Part shown: in pieces, positions 1 through 8,578 of the stretch | Position numbering within the stretch: the stretch's first letter is position 1 | Layout of the letters: every line of letters starts with the position of its first letter | Origin: Pelagibacteraceae bacterium | GTDB lineage: Bacteria > Pseudomonadota > Alphaproteobacteria > HIMB59 | Direction of reading: 5' to 3' | Assembly (NCBI GenBank): GCA_002705265.1 | Contig: PAHR01000026.1 | Coordinates: 1-64,000 of the forward strand | Length of the DNA: 64,000 nucleotides | Made by a program: the position numbers and the translations under genes | The notes under the pieces: model-generated | Databases searched by the model: none | What the model saw: the letters and a program-made list of their open reading frames with translations, nothing else | Told to the model about the DNA's origin: nothing

Positions 1-777
1 GATTTTTCACAAAGTTGTCGTTTTCCTATAGTTGGAGCTTTAATGCAACCTAGAGGCGGAACAGCTCGCCATGATGCTGTTGCTTGGGGTTACGCTAGGC
101 AAGCTGATTCAATGGGAGTAGATATTATTCAAAATTGTGAAGTGACTGGTTTTGATGTTGAAAATGGAAAAGTTAGTGGTGTCAGAACTTCAAGAGGAGA
201 CATTAAAACAAAAAAAGTTGGTCTTTGTGTTGCTGGAAGCACAACTCTACTTGCTGACAAATTAAATATGAGACTTCCTATTGAAGCACATGTTCTTCAA
301 GCTTGTGTTTCAGAGCCAGTTAAACCTTTGCTTCATAATGTTGTAACTTTTGGAGCGGGTCATTTTTATTGTAGTCAATCTGATAAGGGTGAAATGGTTA
401 TGGGAGGAGATCTTGATGGATATAATAGTTATGCTCAAAGAGGGAATTTACCTATGATCCAACATGTTTTGTCAGGAGGATTAGCAGTGTTCCCTAACTT
501 TAGTAGATTAAAAATGCTAAGAACTTGGGGTGGAATTATGGATATGTCTATGGATGGAACGCCAATAATTGATAAAACACATATTGATGGAGTTTATTTA
601 AACTGCGGCTGGTGCTATGGAGGTTTTAAAGCAACCCCTTCTTCAGGTTTTGTATTTGCTCATACTATAGCAAAAGATGAAGTACATGAATTGAATGCAC
701 CGTTGAATTTAAAAAGGTTTCATACAGGAAACATAATTGATGAAAAAGGCGTTGGTCCGAAACCTTGGATAGGATAA
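1..777 (+). CDS. soxB: Sarcosine oxidase / N-methylglutamate dehydrogenase beta subunit, C-terminal part (5' end outside window)
   Basis: Frame 1 is open from the first base, so the gene begins upstream; about 258 C-terminal residues are visible. This is the FAD/FMN subunit of heterotetrameric sarcosine oxidase, which oxidatively demethylates a secondary N-methyl amine. The motif GGTARHDAVAWGYAR near the start is typical of SoxB; its His lies where I recall the covalent FMN site in this family. The end (NCGWCYGGFKATPSSG) is the usual DAO-family C-terminal flavin region. The soxD, soxA and soxG genes follow at 3, 5 and -1 bp. MgdABCD of the N-methylglutamate pathway is homologous to SoxBDAG, and the adjacent NMG-synthase-like genes make that reading at least as likely as sarcosine oxidase. 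Confidence 0.9.
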   Translation, partial: DFSQSCRFPIVGALMQPRGGTARHDAVAWGYARQADSMGVDIIQNCEVTGFDVENGKVSGVRTSRGDIKTKKVGLCVAGSTTLLADKLNMRLPIEAHVLQACVSEPVKPLLHNVVTFGAGHFYCSQSDKGEMVMGGDLDGYNSYAQRGNLPMIQHVLSGGLAVFPNFSRLKMLRTWGGIMDMSMDGTPIIDKTHIDGVYLNCGWCYGGFKATPSSGFVFAHTIAKDEVHELNAPLNLKRFHTGNIIDEKGVGPKPWIG

Positions 778-780
778 CTC

Positions 781-1047
781 ATGTTAGAAATTAAATGTCC
801 TTATTGCGGAAAACGCTCACAAAATGAATTCTCTTATGGTGGTGATGCTAATATTAAAAGACCTAAATTAGGAGATGAAGTTTCTACAAAAGATTGGGAT
901 GATTTTGTTTACTTTAGAGATAATCCAAGAGGTAAGCACTCTGAATTTTGGCATCATGTTTCAGGATGCAGACAATGGTTTAAAGCATCAAGAGATACAG
1001 CTACACATGAAATATTTAAAACTGCAAGATTGGACGAGGATTTATAA
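781..1047 (+). CDS. soxD: Sarcosine oxidase / NMG dehydrogenase delta subunit
   Basis: A protein of 88 aa, the usual length for SoxD, the small zinc-binding subunit that helps hold the oxidase heterotetramer together. The zinc ligands are visible: CPYC at residues 6-9, and a His and Cys in the HHVSGCRQW segment near residue 60. The gene starts 3 bp after soxB, and soxA begins 5 bp after its stop, so it is translated within one operon. A competing reading frame at 875-1069 is a shadow without family features. MgdB of N-methylglutamate dehydrogenase is the alternative name. Confidence 0.93.
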   Translation: MLEIKCPYCGKRSQNEFSYGGDANIKRPKLGDEVSTKDWDDFVYFRDNPRGKHSEFWHHVSGCRQWFKASRDTATHEIFKTARLDEDL

Positions 1048-1052
1048 GTTTT

Positions 1053-4052
1053 ATGACAGCAACATATAGAACTAACTCAGAAGACAACTTTATTAATAAA
1101 AATAAAGTAATAAATTTTACTTTTAATGGAAAATCTTATAAGGGCTACGAAGGAGACACCCTTGCTTCTGCTTTAATCGCTAATGGAGTTCACTTAGTTG
1201 GAAGAAGTTTTAAATACCATAGACCAAGAGGATTTCTTGGCGTTGGAGTTGAAGAGCCAAATGCAATGGTTCAACTTCATGAAGGTCATAAGTCAGAGCC
1301 AAATATCATAGCAACAGAAGTTGAGTTAGTAGAAGGATTAAAAGCAAAGAGTCAAAACTGCTGGCCTTCTGTTAAATTTGATATCGGTGAAATTAACGAT
1401 TTATTAAAAAGTTTTTTCCCAGCAGGTTTTTATTACAAGACCTTTATGTGGCCAAAAAGTTTTTGGATGTTGATATATGAACCTTTTATAAGAAAAGCAG
1501 CCGGAATGGGAGTTGCGCCTACAAAACCTGACCCTGATAGATATGAGCATAATTATGAACATTGTGATGTTTTGGTTGTAGGATCTGGTCCTTCTGGATT
1601 AGCTTCAGCACTAGCAGCAGCAAATAATGGAGCTAAAGTAATTTTAGCAGAAGATAAAGCTCATTTCGGAGGATCTTTATTAACTGATAATGTTACAGTA
1701 GGAAATAAAACAGGAAAAGAATGGGCTGAAGAAACCATTTCTCATTTAAAAAACCTCCCAAACGTTATTGTAAAAAATCGATCTCAGGTTTTTGGTTATT
1801 ATGATCATAATATGACAGTGATGTTCGAAAGAGTTAGTGATCACATAGAAAATCCTTCTGAATATACTCCAAGACAAAGACTACATTATATTAGAGCAGG
1901 AGAAGTAGTTGTTTCAACAGGATCAATTGAAAGACCTCTTTCTTTTGGAAATAATGACCGACCTGGAATCTTTTTATCATCTGCTGCAAATGAGTATATG
2001 AAAATTTACGGTACACTTGTTGGAAAAAAACCTATTATTTTTACAAACAATGACACTGCTTACAAGACTGCAATTGAGTTTAAGAAAAATAATATCAATC
2101 CTGTTATTCTAGATACCCGTGACTCTTCTTCAGGAGATCTTGTTAAAGAAGCAGAATCTCTTGGACTAGATATAAAATTTAATTACGGTGTTGCAAATGT
2201 TAAAGGACGTTTAAAAATATCATCCGCTACTATTGGAAAACTATCCTCTGATAAAGAAAGTTTTACTGAATTACAAGAAATTGATTGCGATTGTATTTGT
2301 ATGTCTGGAGGTTGGACTCCAACAGTTCACCTATCTTCTCAAGCTGGAAATAAACTTAAGTTTGATGAAAAAATTGATGCATTTATTCCAAATACTAAAA
2401 GGCAAAAGGAAACTGCTATTGGTGCTGCTAATGGTTCTTTTACTCTAAGTCAATCGCTAGCAGAAGGTTTTCAAGTGGGTTTTGATTTATCAAATTCGAT
2501 TACATCTAATAATAAAAAAACACCCTTACCTACATCTAATGAACCTTCTTATGAAGATCATGACAAGTTTTGGTGTATGCCGCTTCCTCAAAATCAAAAA
2601 CCTAAAAGATTTATAGATTTTCAAAATGATGTAGCTGTGTCTGATGTTGAGCTTGCAGTGAGAGAAGGATTTCGTTCAATCGAACATGTTAAGAGATATA
2701 CAACTCTTGGTATGGCTGGAGACCAGGGTAAAACAAGTAATTTAAATGGATTACAACATGTATCAAATATTCAAAAAAAGATAGTACCAGAAGTAGGCCA
2801 TACTACATTTAGACCTCCTTATACCCCTGTTACTATAGGAACAATTGTTGGTAGAGAAGTTGGAAATCATTTCCAGCCTTCTAGAAAAACACCAACACAT
2901 AATTGGCATGTAGAAAATAATGTAGTTTTTACTAATGCTGGTCTTTGGTTAAGACCACGTTATTACCCAAGGGGAAACGAAACTATGCAAGAAGCAGTTA
3001 ATAGGGAATCTTTAAATGTTAGGCAAAACGTTGGTATTTGCGATGTAACATCTCTAGGAAAAATAGATATTAAAGGACCCGATGCCTCAGAACTTTTAAA
3101 CAGAGTTTATACAAATGCATGGAAAAAACTTCCTGTTGGAAAAGCAAGATACGGAGTTATGTTAAGAGAAGATGGGATGGTATTTGATGATGGTACCACA
3201 ACAAGACTTTCTGAAAATCATTTTCATATGACCACAACTACAGCTCAGGCAGCAAATGTTTTATCTCATTTAGAGTTTTATCTTCAAGTAGTATGGCCTG
3301 AATTAAATGTTAATGTTCTTTCTACAACAGAAGAGTGGTCTGGAGCAGCTATAGCAGGACCTAAATCAAGAGATCTAATGAAAAAGATTTTCCCTTTAGT
3401 TGATTTTTCTACAGAAAAATTTCCTTTTATGGGAGTTGTTGAAACAGAGGTTTTAGGCATTCATGCAAAAATTTATAGAATCTCCTTTTCAGGTGAGCTT
3501 GCTTATGAAGTTAATGTTGAATCAAATCACGGTTTATATATGTGGAATAAAATCATTGAAGTTGGAAAAGAATTTGGAATACAGCCTTATGGAACAGAAG
3601 CTTTAGCTACGTTGAGAATTGAAATGGGACATGTCTCAGGTCCTGAGTTAGATGGACGGGCAGTACCTTATGATATTGGGTTACAAGGTATGGTTAGTCA
3701 GAAAAAAGATTTTATTGGTAAGAGGTCTTTGCAAAAAGAAGCTTTTATTCAACCTGATAGGCAAACTTTAGTAGGGATCATTCCTATAGATAAGAAAACT
3801 AAAATTCCTGAAGGGTCACATTTGGTAGAAAATGATAAAGCAGCACTGCCAAATCCTAAGCTTGGCCATGTATCATCCTCATGTTGGAGCGTTGAATATA
3901 ATAATCCTTTCTCTATAGCTGTTTTAAAAGATGGTAAAAATAAAATTGGTGAAAAATTATTTGCTGTATATCCATTAAAAAACATCTCAATTCCAGTGGA
4001 AGTTGTTTCTTCTCATTATGTTGATCCAAATGGCGAAAGGGTGAGAGTTTAA
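1053..4052 (+). CDS. soxA: Sarcosine oxidase / NMG dehydrogenase alpha subunit
   Basis: At 999 aa it has full SoxA length. An N-terminal segment (about 20-75) carries the family signature GRSFKYHRPRG. A NAD-binding Rossmann fold starts near residue 170 (VVGSGPSGLASALAAA), followed by a pyridine-nucleotide oxidoreductase region. The C-terminal third, from about residue 630, is a GcvT/aminomethyltransferase-like folate domain (ICDVTSLGKIDIKGPDA; SGELAYEVNV) that takes the released methyl group as 5,10-methylene-THF. The soxG start codon shares one base with this stop. Sarcosine or N-methylglutamate could be the substrate; the sequence alone does not decide, but the downstream NMG-synthase-like genes favour the latter. 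Confidence 0.94.
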   Translation: MTATYRTNSEDNFINKNKVINFTFNGKSYKGYEGDTLASALIANGVHLVGRSFKYHRPRGFLGVGVEEPNAMVQLHEGHKSEPNIIATEVELVEGLKAKSQNCWPSVKFDIGEINDLLKSFFPAGFYYKTFMWPKSFWMLIYEPFIRKAAGMGVAPTKPDPDRYEHNYEHCDVLVVGSGPSGLASALAAANNGAKVILAEDKAHFGGSLLTDNVTVGNKTGKEWAEETISHLKNLPNVIVKNRSQVFGYYDHNMTVMFERVSDHIENPSEYTPRQRLHYIRAGEVVVSTGSIERPLSFGNNDRPGIFLSSAANEYMKIYGTLVGKKPIIFTNNDTAYKTAIEFKKNNINPVILDTRDSSSGDLVKEAESLGLDIKFNYGVANVKGRLKISSATIGKLSSDKESFTELQEIDCDCICMSGGWTPTVHLSSQAGNKLKFDEKIDAFIPNTKRQKETAIGAANGSFTLSQSLAEGFQVGFDLSNSITSNNKKTPLPTSNEPSYEDHDKFWCMPLPQNQKPKRFIDFQNDVAVSDVELAVREGFRSIEHVKRYTTLGMAGDQGKTSNLNGLQHVSNIQKKIVPEVGHTTFRPPYTPVTIGTIVGREVGNHFQPSRKTPTHNWHVENNVVFTNAGLWLRPRYYPRGNETMQEAVNRESLNVRQNVGICDVTSLGKIDIKGPDASELLNRVYTNAWKKLPVGKARYGVMLREDGMVFDDGTTTRLSENHFHMTTTTAQAANVLSHLEFYLQVVWPELNVNVLSTTEEWSGAAIAGPKSRDLMKKIFPLVDFSTEKFPFMGVVETEVLGIHAKIYRISFSGELAYEVNVESNHGLYMWNKIIEVGKEFGIQPYGTEALATLRIEMGHVSGPELDGRAVPYDIGLQGMVSQKKDFIGKRSLQKEAFIQPDRQTLVGIIPIDKKTKIPEGSHLVENDKAALPNPKLGHVSSSCWSVEYNNPFSIAVLKDGKNKIGEKLFAVYPLKNISIPVEVVSSHYVDPNGERVRV

Positions 4053-4657
4053 TGAACCCAGAAATGATATATTTGTCTCCTTTATTCAATGATCATAAAA
4101 TTGGAAATTTTGGAGATTATAAAAATAAAAACCAAAAAGACCTTATTAAGATAAAAGAAATTACAAAAGTTAATATTTTTCAAGTAGCTAAATATAAAAA
4201 CAGTAACATAAAAATAGAAAATATTAATATGGATAACTTATCATTTCCTAATAAATACCCAGAGGTTTCATGTAATTCTGAAACGAGAATATTATGGACT
4301 GGCCCTGATGTTTGGTTAATAATTACTTCAAATCAAAATATTGAAAAAGAAATAAGTTTAAAATTATCTGAAAAAGATTTTGCTATTACTGACTTATCTC
4401 ATTCCAGAGCAATTATAGAAATATCTGGTAAACAATCTTTAGATGTTTTAAAAAAAGGAACTCCATTAAATTTAAATAGTTCAGAATTCAAAAAAAATAA
4501 CTGTTCTAATTCAACTTATAATGGAATTAGCTTTATTCTTGATTTTATTGATGAAGATCCGCTTACTTTTAGACTTTTTTGTCTAAGAAGTTTTGGTGGT
4601 TCTTTTTATCACAGCATAACAGATGCCGCTTTAGAATATGGTTATGTTGGAGAATAA
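4052..4657 (+). CDS. soxG: Sarcosine oxidase / NMG dehydrogenase gamma subunit
   Basis: A 201 aa protein at the conserved fourth position of a soxBDAG block, beginning in a TAATG overlap with soxA. SoxG is a small GcvT-like subunit that caps the folate side of the complex. Visible family features are the TGPDVWLI segment, DLSHSRAIIEISGK and the C-terminal RSFGGSFYHSI stretch. It is more Lys/Asn-rich and less conserved than its partners, as is usual for this subunit. The glutamine-amidotransferase gene follows after 3 bp, so transcription probably continues into the synthase-like set. Confidence 0.85.
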   Translation: MNPEMIYLSPLFNDHKIGNFGDYKNKNQKDLIKIKEITKVNIFQVAKYKNSNIKIENINMDNLSFPNKYPEVSCNSETRILWTGPDVWLIITSNQNIEKEISLKLSEKDFAITDLSHSRAIIEISGKQSLDVLKKGTPLNLNSSEFKKNNCSNSTYNGISFILDFIDEDPLTFRLFCLRSFGGSFYHSITDAALEYGYVGE

Positions 4658-4660
4658 AAT

Positions 4661-5551
4661 ATGTGTGGTATCGTTGGAATTTATCTAAAAAATAAAGATC
4701 TTTCAAAAAATTTAGGAAAATACTTAGCGGGTATGATGCAAGGAATGGCTACTCGCGGTCCTGATAGTGCTGGATTTGCAATATATTCTGATCTAAAAAA
4801 GCCCAAAGACTTTAAATATTCAATTTGTTTATTAAATGATTTTTCTTTTAGTTCTTTTAAAAAATTAATTACTAAAAAATTTAAAAACATTAAACTTAAG
4901 CAAGTATCAGACCATATTGTGTTAACTTCGAGTGAAGAACCTAAAAAAATTAAATCTTTTTTAAGTAATCATCATAATAATATTTCCTTAGTTGGTTACG
5001 GAAAATCAATTGAAATTTTTAAGCAAGTAGGAAACCCTAAAGAAGTAATTAAAAATTTTAATTTAGATAACTTCGCTGGTACTCATGCGATTGGCCATAC
5101 AAGAATGGCAACTGAAAGTGCGATAACAACTAATGGATCACACCCTTATTCAACAGGGCAAGATGAATGTTTAGTTCACAATGGATCCTTATCTAATCAT
5201 AATAATTTAAGAAGAATATTATTAAATGAAGGTCAAAAATTTGACTCGGAAAATGACACCGAAGTTGCAGCCGGATATATATCAAATAGCTTACTAAAAA
5301 ACATTTCTTTAAAACAAACTTTAATAAATGGATTAAAAGACCTAGATGGTTTTTATACCTTTATAACTGGAACAAAAGAAGGTTTTGCTATTGTAAGAGA
5401 TGAAATAGCATGTAAGCCTGCTGTGATTGCAGAAACAAAAGACTATGTTGCTATAGCTTCAGAATTTCAAGCTATGGCACACCTGCCTGGAGTAAATAAA
5501 GCAAATATTTTTGAACCTGATCCTGGGGTAGTTTATTCATGGGGCAGATGA
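4661..5551 (+). CDS. mgsA: Class II glutamine amidotransferase, N-methylglutamate synthase subunit A-like (set 1)
   Basis: A protein of 296 aa starting MCGIVGIY, so Cys2 becomes the N-terminal nucleophile of an Ntn glutaminase. Other glutaminase residues are present: IGHTRMATES, VHNGSLSNHNNLR and the NDTEV segment. It matches the amidotransferase domain of glutamate synthase large subunit made as a separate chain (GlxB/MgsA). It sits between soxG (3 bp) and the GXGXG subunit (4-bp overlap). In the N-methylglutamate pathway, MgsABC makes N-methylglutamate from glutamate and methylamine or gamma-glutamylmethylamide. The symbol rests on the adjacent SoxBDAG/Mgd-like genes; GlxB is the neutral name. 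Confidence 0.78.
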   Translation: MCGIVGIYLKNKDLSKNLGKYLAGMMQGMATRGPDSAGFAIYSDLKKPKDFKYSICLLNDFSFSSFKKLITKKFKNIKLKQVSDHIVLTSSEEPKKIKSFLSNHHNNISLVGYGKSIEIFKQVGNPKEVIKNFNLDNFAGTHAIGHTRMATESAITTNGSHPYSTGQDECLVHNGSLSNHNNLRRILLNEGQKFDSENDTEVAAGYISNSLLKNISLKQTLINGLKDLDGFYTFITGTKEGFAIVRDEIACKPAVIAETKDYVAIASEFQAMAHLPGVNKANIFEPDPGVVYSWGR

Positions 5552-6234
5552 TTAATTTAGATTTAAAAAAACAAACTCTAAGAGAAGTAAACGATCTACT
5601 ACAAAATATAGACACAAAAGCTAATTTAAGAAATTATTTAGTTTCAAATCCTAGTGGAAATCATGCAGTTTGCGCAGGATTAAAAGACGAAATGGAAGTT
5701 TTAATTAAGGGTCATGTTGGTTATTACTGTGCAGGAATGAATCAAAAAGCATTAATTACAATTGAAGGAAATGTAGGAACTGGTGTAGCTGAAAATATGA
5801 TGTCAGGAACAGTCCATGTAAAAGGAAATGCCTCTCAATCTGCAGGAGCCACAGCTCATGGAGGAACTCTTATTATAGAAGGAAACGCCAGTTCAAGATG
5901 CGGTATCTCAATGAAAGGTATAGATATAATTGTTAAAGGGTCTGTCGGCCATATGTCTGCTTTTATGGCTCAATCAGGAAATTTAGTTGTTTGTGGAGAT
6001 GCAGGTGACGCTTTAGGCGACAGTTTATATGAAGCTAAATTATTTATTAAAGGATCAGTTAAGTCTCTAGGCGCTGATTGTGAAGAAAAAAAAATGACTA
6101 AACAAGATAAAGACACATTAAAAATATTATTAAAAAAATCTAAAATTACAGATTTAAAACCTGAGGATTTTCAAATGTATGGTTCAGCTAAAAAATTATA
6201 TAATTTTAATATAGATAATGTATCGGAATATTAA
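5548..6234 (+). CDS. mgsB: GXGXG-domain protein, N-methylglutamate synthase subunit B-like (set 1)
   Basis: I chose the ATG at 5548, which overlaps the previous stop as ATGA, over the upstream in-frame ATG at 5539; this gives 228 aa. The protein is a right-handed beta-helix of repeated glycine-rich turns (for example GNVGTGVAENMMSG, GNASSRCGISMKG, GDAGDALGDSLYEA), matching the C-terminal alpha domain of glutamate synthase (GlxC/MgsB). It has no catalytic residues of its own and probably bridges the amidotransferase and FMN subunits. The set 2 copy at 12361 is about 50 residues longer at its N-terminus. The FMN subunit follows 2 bp downstream. Confidence 0.8.
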   Translation: MINLDLKKQTLREVNDLLQNIDTKANLRNYLVSNPSGNHAVCAGLKDEMEVLIKGHVGYYCAGMNQKALITIEGNVGTGVAENMMSGTVHVKGNASQSAGATAHGGTLIIEGNASSRCGISMKGIDIIVKGSVGHMSAFMAQSGNLVVCGDAGDALGDSLYEAKLFIKGSVKSLGADCEEKKMTKQDKDTLKILLKKSKITDLKPEDFQMYGSAKKLYNFNIDNVSEY

Positions 6235-6236
6235 AA

Positions 6237-7556
6237 ATGAGCGATAAATTTAAAACAACACCAAGACAGTCTTGGACATTTGATGAATATACCAACTCTG
6301 AAATTCGACGAGCCGCAGAAACTGGAATATATGACATAAGAGGAGGAGGTTCTAAAAGAAAACTTCCTCACTTTGATGATTTACTCTTCTTAGGAGCTTC
6401 TATGTCTAGATATCCACTAGAGGGGTATAGGGAAACTTGTAATACTAAAGTATCTCTTGGAACTAGGTATGCAAAAAATCCATTAAAACTTGATATTCCA
6501 ATTACAATTGCTGGAATGAGTTTTGGAGCTCTGTCTGGTCCCGCCAAAGAAGCTTTAGGAAGAGGGGCAAGTGCAGCAGGAACTTCTACTACGACTGGTG
6601 ATGGAGGGATGACACCTGAGGAAAGAGGCCAATCAAAATTTTTAGTTTACCAGTTATTGCCGTCTAGGTACGGAATGAATCCTAATGATCTTAGAAAAGC
6701 AGATGCAATTGAAGTTGTAATTGGTCAAGGAGCTAAACCTGGAGGAGGAGGAATGCTTCTCGGCCAAAAGATTAGTGATAGAGTAGCAGAAATGAGAACC
6801 TTGCCAAAAGGAATAGATCAAAGATCTGCTTGCAGGCATCCAGATTGGACTGGTCCTGATGATTTAGAAATTAAAATATTAGAATTGAGGGAAATAACGG
6901 GTTGGAAAGTTCCAATCTTTATAAAAGTTGCTGGAGCAAGACCTTACTATGATACTGCCTTAGCAGTAAAAGCTGGAGCTGATGTTGTTGTATTGGATGG
7001 AATGCAAGGAGGAACAGCAGCTACTCAAGAAGTATTTATTGAAAATGTAGGACAACCTACATTAGCTTGTATAAGACCGGCGGTTCAAGCCCTACAAGAT
7101 TTAGGAATGCACAGAAAAGTTCAATTAGTTATTTCAGGTGGAATTCGCAATGGAGCCGATGTAGCTAAAGCTATGGCCTTAGGAGCAGATGCTGTTTCTA
7201 TAGGTTCAGCTGCTTTAATTGCTTTAGGAGATAATGATCCCAAATGGCAAGAAGAATATAAAAAACTTGGTACTACAGCTGGGGCTTATGACGATTGGCA
7301 CGAAGGCAAAGATCCAGCTGGTATAAACACACAAGATCCTAAGTTAATGAAAAGATTTGATCCTATAGCTGGAGGAAGAAGACTTTCTAATTACTTAAAA
7401 GTAATGACTTTAGAAGCTCAAACTATTGCTAGGGCTTGTGGAAAAAATGATTTACATAACCTAGAACCTGAAGACTTATGCGCTTTAACAGTAGAAGCTG
7501 CAGCAATGGCTGGCGTGCCTTTATCTGGAACAAATTGGATACCAGGCAATACTTAA
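6237..7556 (+). CDS. mgsC: FMN-binding glutamate-synthase domain protein, N-methylglutamate synthase subunit C-like (set 1), lacking Fe-S cysteines
   Basis: At 439 aa this is a glutamate-synthase TIM barrel as an independent chain. Family segments include MSFGALSGPAKEALGRGA, TGDGGMTPEERG, GAKPGGGGMLLG, GGIRNGADVAKAMALGADAV and the C-terminal LARACGK-type stretch. The striking point is the region that in glutamate synthases holds the 3Fe-4S cysteines. Here it reads YDDWHEGKDPAGINTQDP without a cysteine, whereas the paralogue at 13201 has CYHCHTGRCPVGVATQDP. A non-redox amine exchange, as in N-methylglutamate synthase, would not need electrons from ferredoxin, so the loss fits that role; this is inference. 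It is the last gene of the first operon. Confidence 0.82.
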   Translation: MSDKFKTTPRQSWTFDEYTNSEIRRAAETGIYDIRGGGSKRKLPHFDDLLFLGASMSRYPLEGYRETCNTKVSLGTRYAKNPLKLDIPITIAGMSFGALSGPAKEALGRGASAAGTSTTTGDGGMTPEERGQSKFLVYQLLPSRYGMNPNDLRKADAIEVVIGQGAKPGGGGMLLGQKISDRVAEMRTLPKGIDQRSACRHPDWTGPDDLEIKILELREITGWKVPIFIKVAGARPYYDTALAVKAGADVVVLDGMQGGTAATQEVFIENVGQPTLACIRPAVQALQDLGMHRKVQLVISGGIRNGADVAKAMALGADAVSIGSAALIALGDNDPKWQEEYKKLGTTAGAYDDWHEGKDPAGINTQDPKLMKRFDPIAGGRRLSNYLKVMTLEAQTIARACGKNDLHNLEPEDLCALTVEAAAMAGVPLSGTNWIPGNT

Positions 7557-7603
7557 TTAATTTAATTTTTTATTTCTTGAAAAAAAATATAAAGTATTGT
7601 TTA

Positions 7604-7619
7604 TTCCGTATTATGAAAC
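7604..7619 (+). promoter_or_regulatory. Candidate IclR-type operator upstream of the iclR-like gene
   Basis: TTCCGTATTATGAAAC lies about 70 bp before the regulator start. It matches a second site before the next operon (8509-8524, TTCCATAATATGAAAC) at 14 of 16 positions. The half-sites TTCC and GAAA, seven bases apart, resemble the imperfect inverted repeats bound by IclR-family dimers. Autoregulation is inferred. Confidence 0.4.
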
Positions 7620-7640
7620 ATTATTATAATTAAGTTATTT

Positions 7641-7660
7641 TGAATAACGCGTGTTATTCA
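7641..7660. promoter_or_regulatory. Perfect 8-bp inverted repeat in the iclR leader
   Basis: TGAATAAC-GCGT-GTTATTCA has two perfect 8-bp arms around a 4-bp centre, 30 bp before the regulator start codon. No T-run follows, so it is more likely a protein-binding site or small leader hairpin than a terminator. The 134-bp gap it lies in holds no other gene. Confidence 0.4.
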
Positions 7661-7690
7661 CATATCTTTATTATTTTTTAAAAAACACAT

Positions 7691-8455
7691 ATGGAAGATA
7701 AATATATAAATAAGTCTTTAGAAAAATCTTTTAAAATTTTAGAAATTTTATCTCAATCTATTTTTCCTTTGAAAGCAAGTTTAATATCGAGAAAATCATG
7801 TATGTCAAGAACGACAACTTTTAGATTATTGTCTGTGTTAAATAAATTAGGTTATATTCACAAAAATACTTCTACAAATACTTATACTATCGGACATAAA
7901 GCTTTTCAATTTGGTGAAATTTCAGATTACCTTCAGTCAATTTCTGATGAAGCTAAAGATATATTGGAAGAACTTTCGAAACAAACTGGTCTTATAACAT
8001 ATTTAGCAATGCTAGAAGGACCTCAAATAGTTCACTCAGATAAAATTTCTTCACAAACCGATTCTGGTAATTTTAGAACTTTTAGAATGAGGTTAGATGC
8101 ACACTGCTGTGCTTTAGGTAAAGTGATTTTAGCTTATAGGCCAGATAATGAAATATCACTTATATACAAAAGTTATAATTTTTATCCTCATACTACTAAT
8201 ACTATAAATAATATTAATTCTCTTAAGAAAGAATTGAATTTAATAAAAAAACAAGGATACGCTCTTAATCATGGAGAAACATTTGAAAATGTTTATGGCA
8301 TTGGAGTAGCTATTCTAGATAATGAAAAGAGATCTTTTGCTGGTCTGTCTTTCTCCGGTAGTAAGAATCTAATGTCTCCTAAAGAACTTCCTTTATTTGT
8401 TAAACTATTACAGTCAGCTTCAATAAAAATAACTAACCTAATTGTTAACAAGTAA
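7691..8455 (+). CDS. IclR-family transcriptional regulator
   Basis: A 254 aa protein with the two-part IclR layout. A winged helix-turn-helix lies at about residues 8-70 (SMSRTTTFRLLSVLNKLGYI is the recognition region), and a GAF-like effector domain fills about 80-250 (LSKQTGLITYLAML, DAHCCALGKVILAY, GIGVAILDN). It stands alone between the first operon and the FAD-oxidase operon, pointing the same way. Matching candidate operators lie before it and before the next operon, with a weaker one in the amt/gmaS spacer. It therefore probably controls the amine genes around it in response to a small-molecule ligand I cannot identify. No strong Shine-Dalgarno precedes the ATG. Confidence 0.88.
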   Translation: MEDKYINKSLEKSFKILEILSQSIFPLKASLISRKSCMSRTTTFRLLSVLNKLGYIHKNTSTNTYTIGHKAFQFGEISDYLQSISDEAKDILEELSKQTGLITYLAMLEGPQIVHSDKISSQTDSGNFRTFRMRLDAHCCALGKVILAYRPDNEISLIYKSYNFYPHTTNTINNINSLKKELNLIKKQGYALNHGETFENVYGIGVAILDNEKRSFAGLSFSGSKNLMSPKELPLFVKLLQSASIKITNLIVNK

Positions 8456-8476
8456 ATACAAAAAACTCTTATATTG

Positions 8477-8504
8477 TTGATAACATTCAATTTTGAGCTA
8501 AAAT
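8477..8504 (+). promoter_or_regulatory. Candidate sigma-70 promoter of the FAD-oxidase/glx operon
   Basis: TTGATA (8477-8482) and TAAAAT (8499-8504) are 16 bp apart. The candidate IclR site at 8509-8524 would then cover the transcription start, a geometry suited to regulation by that protein. In such AT-rich DNA, promoter-like hexamers are common, so this is tentative. Confidence 0.35.
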
Positions 8505-8508
8505 TTTG

Positions 8509-8524
8509 TTCCATAATATGAAAC
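8509..8524 (+). promoter_or_regulatory. Candidate IclR-type operator upstream of the FAD-oxidase operon
   Basis: TTCCATAATATGAAAC is nearly the same as the site at 7604-7619 and lies about 55 bp before the oxidase start. The 123-bp gap between the regulator and the oxidase contains this site, a possible promoter, and a strong Shine-Dalgarno (CGGAGGT, 8569-8575). Confidence 0.42.
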
Positions 8525-8578
8525 CTAATGTGTATTTATTTATACTAAAGATAAGAATATAAAAAAATCGGAGGTTTT

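Noticed and set aside
875-1069. 64 aa reading frame overlapping soxD
   Set aside because: It is out of frame with the clear SoxD protein and has no family features.
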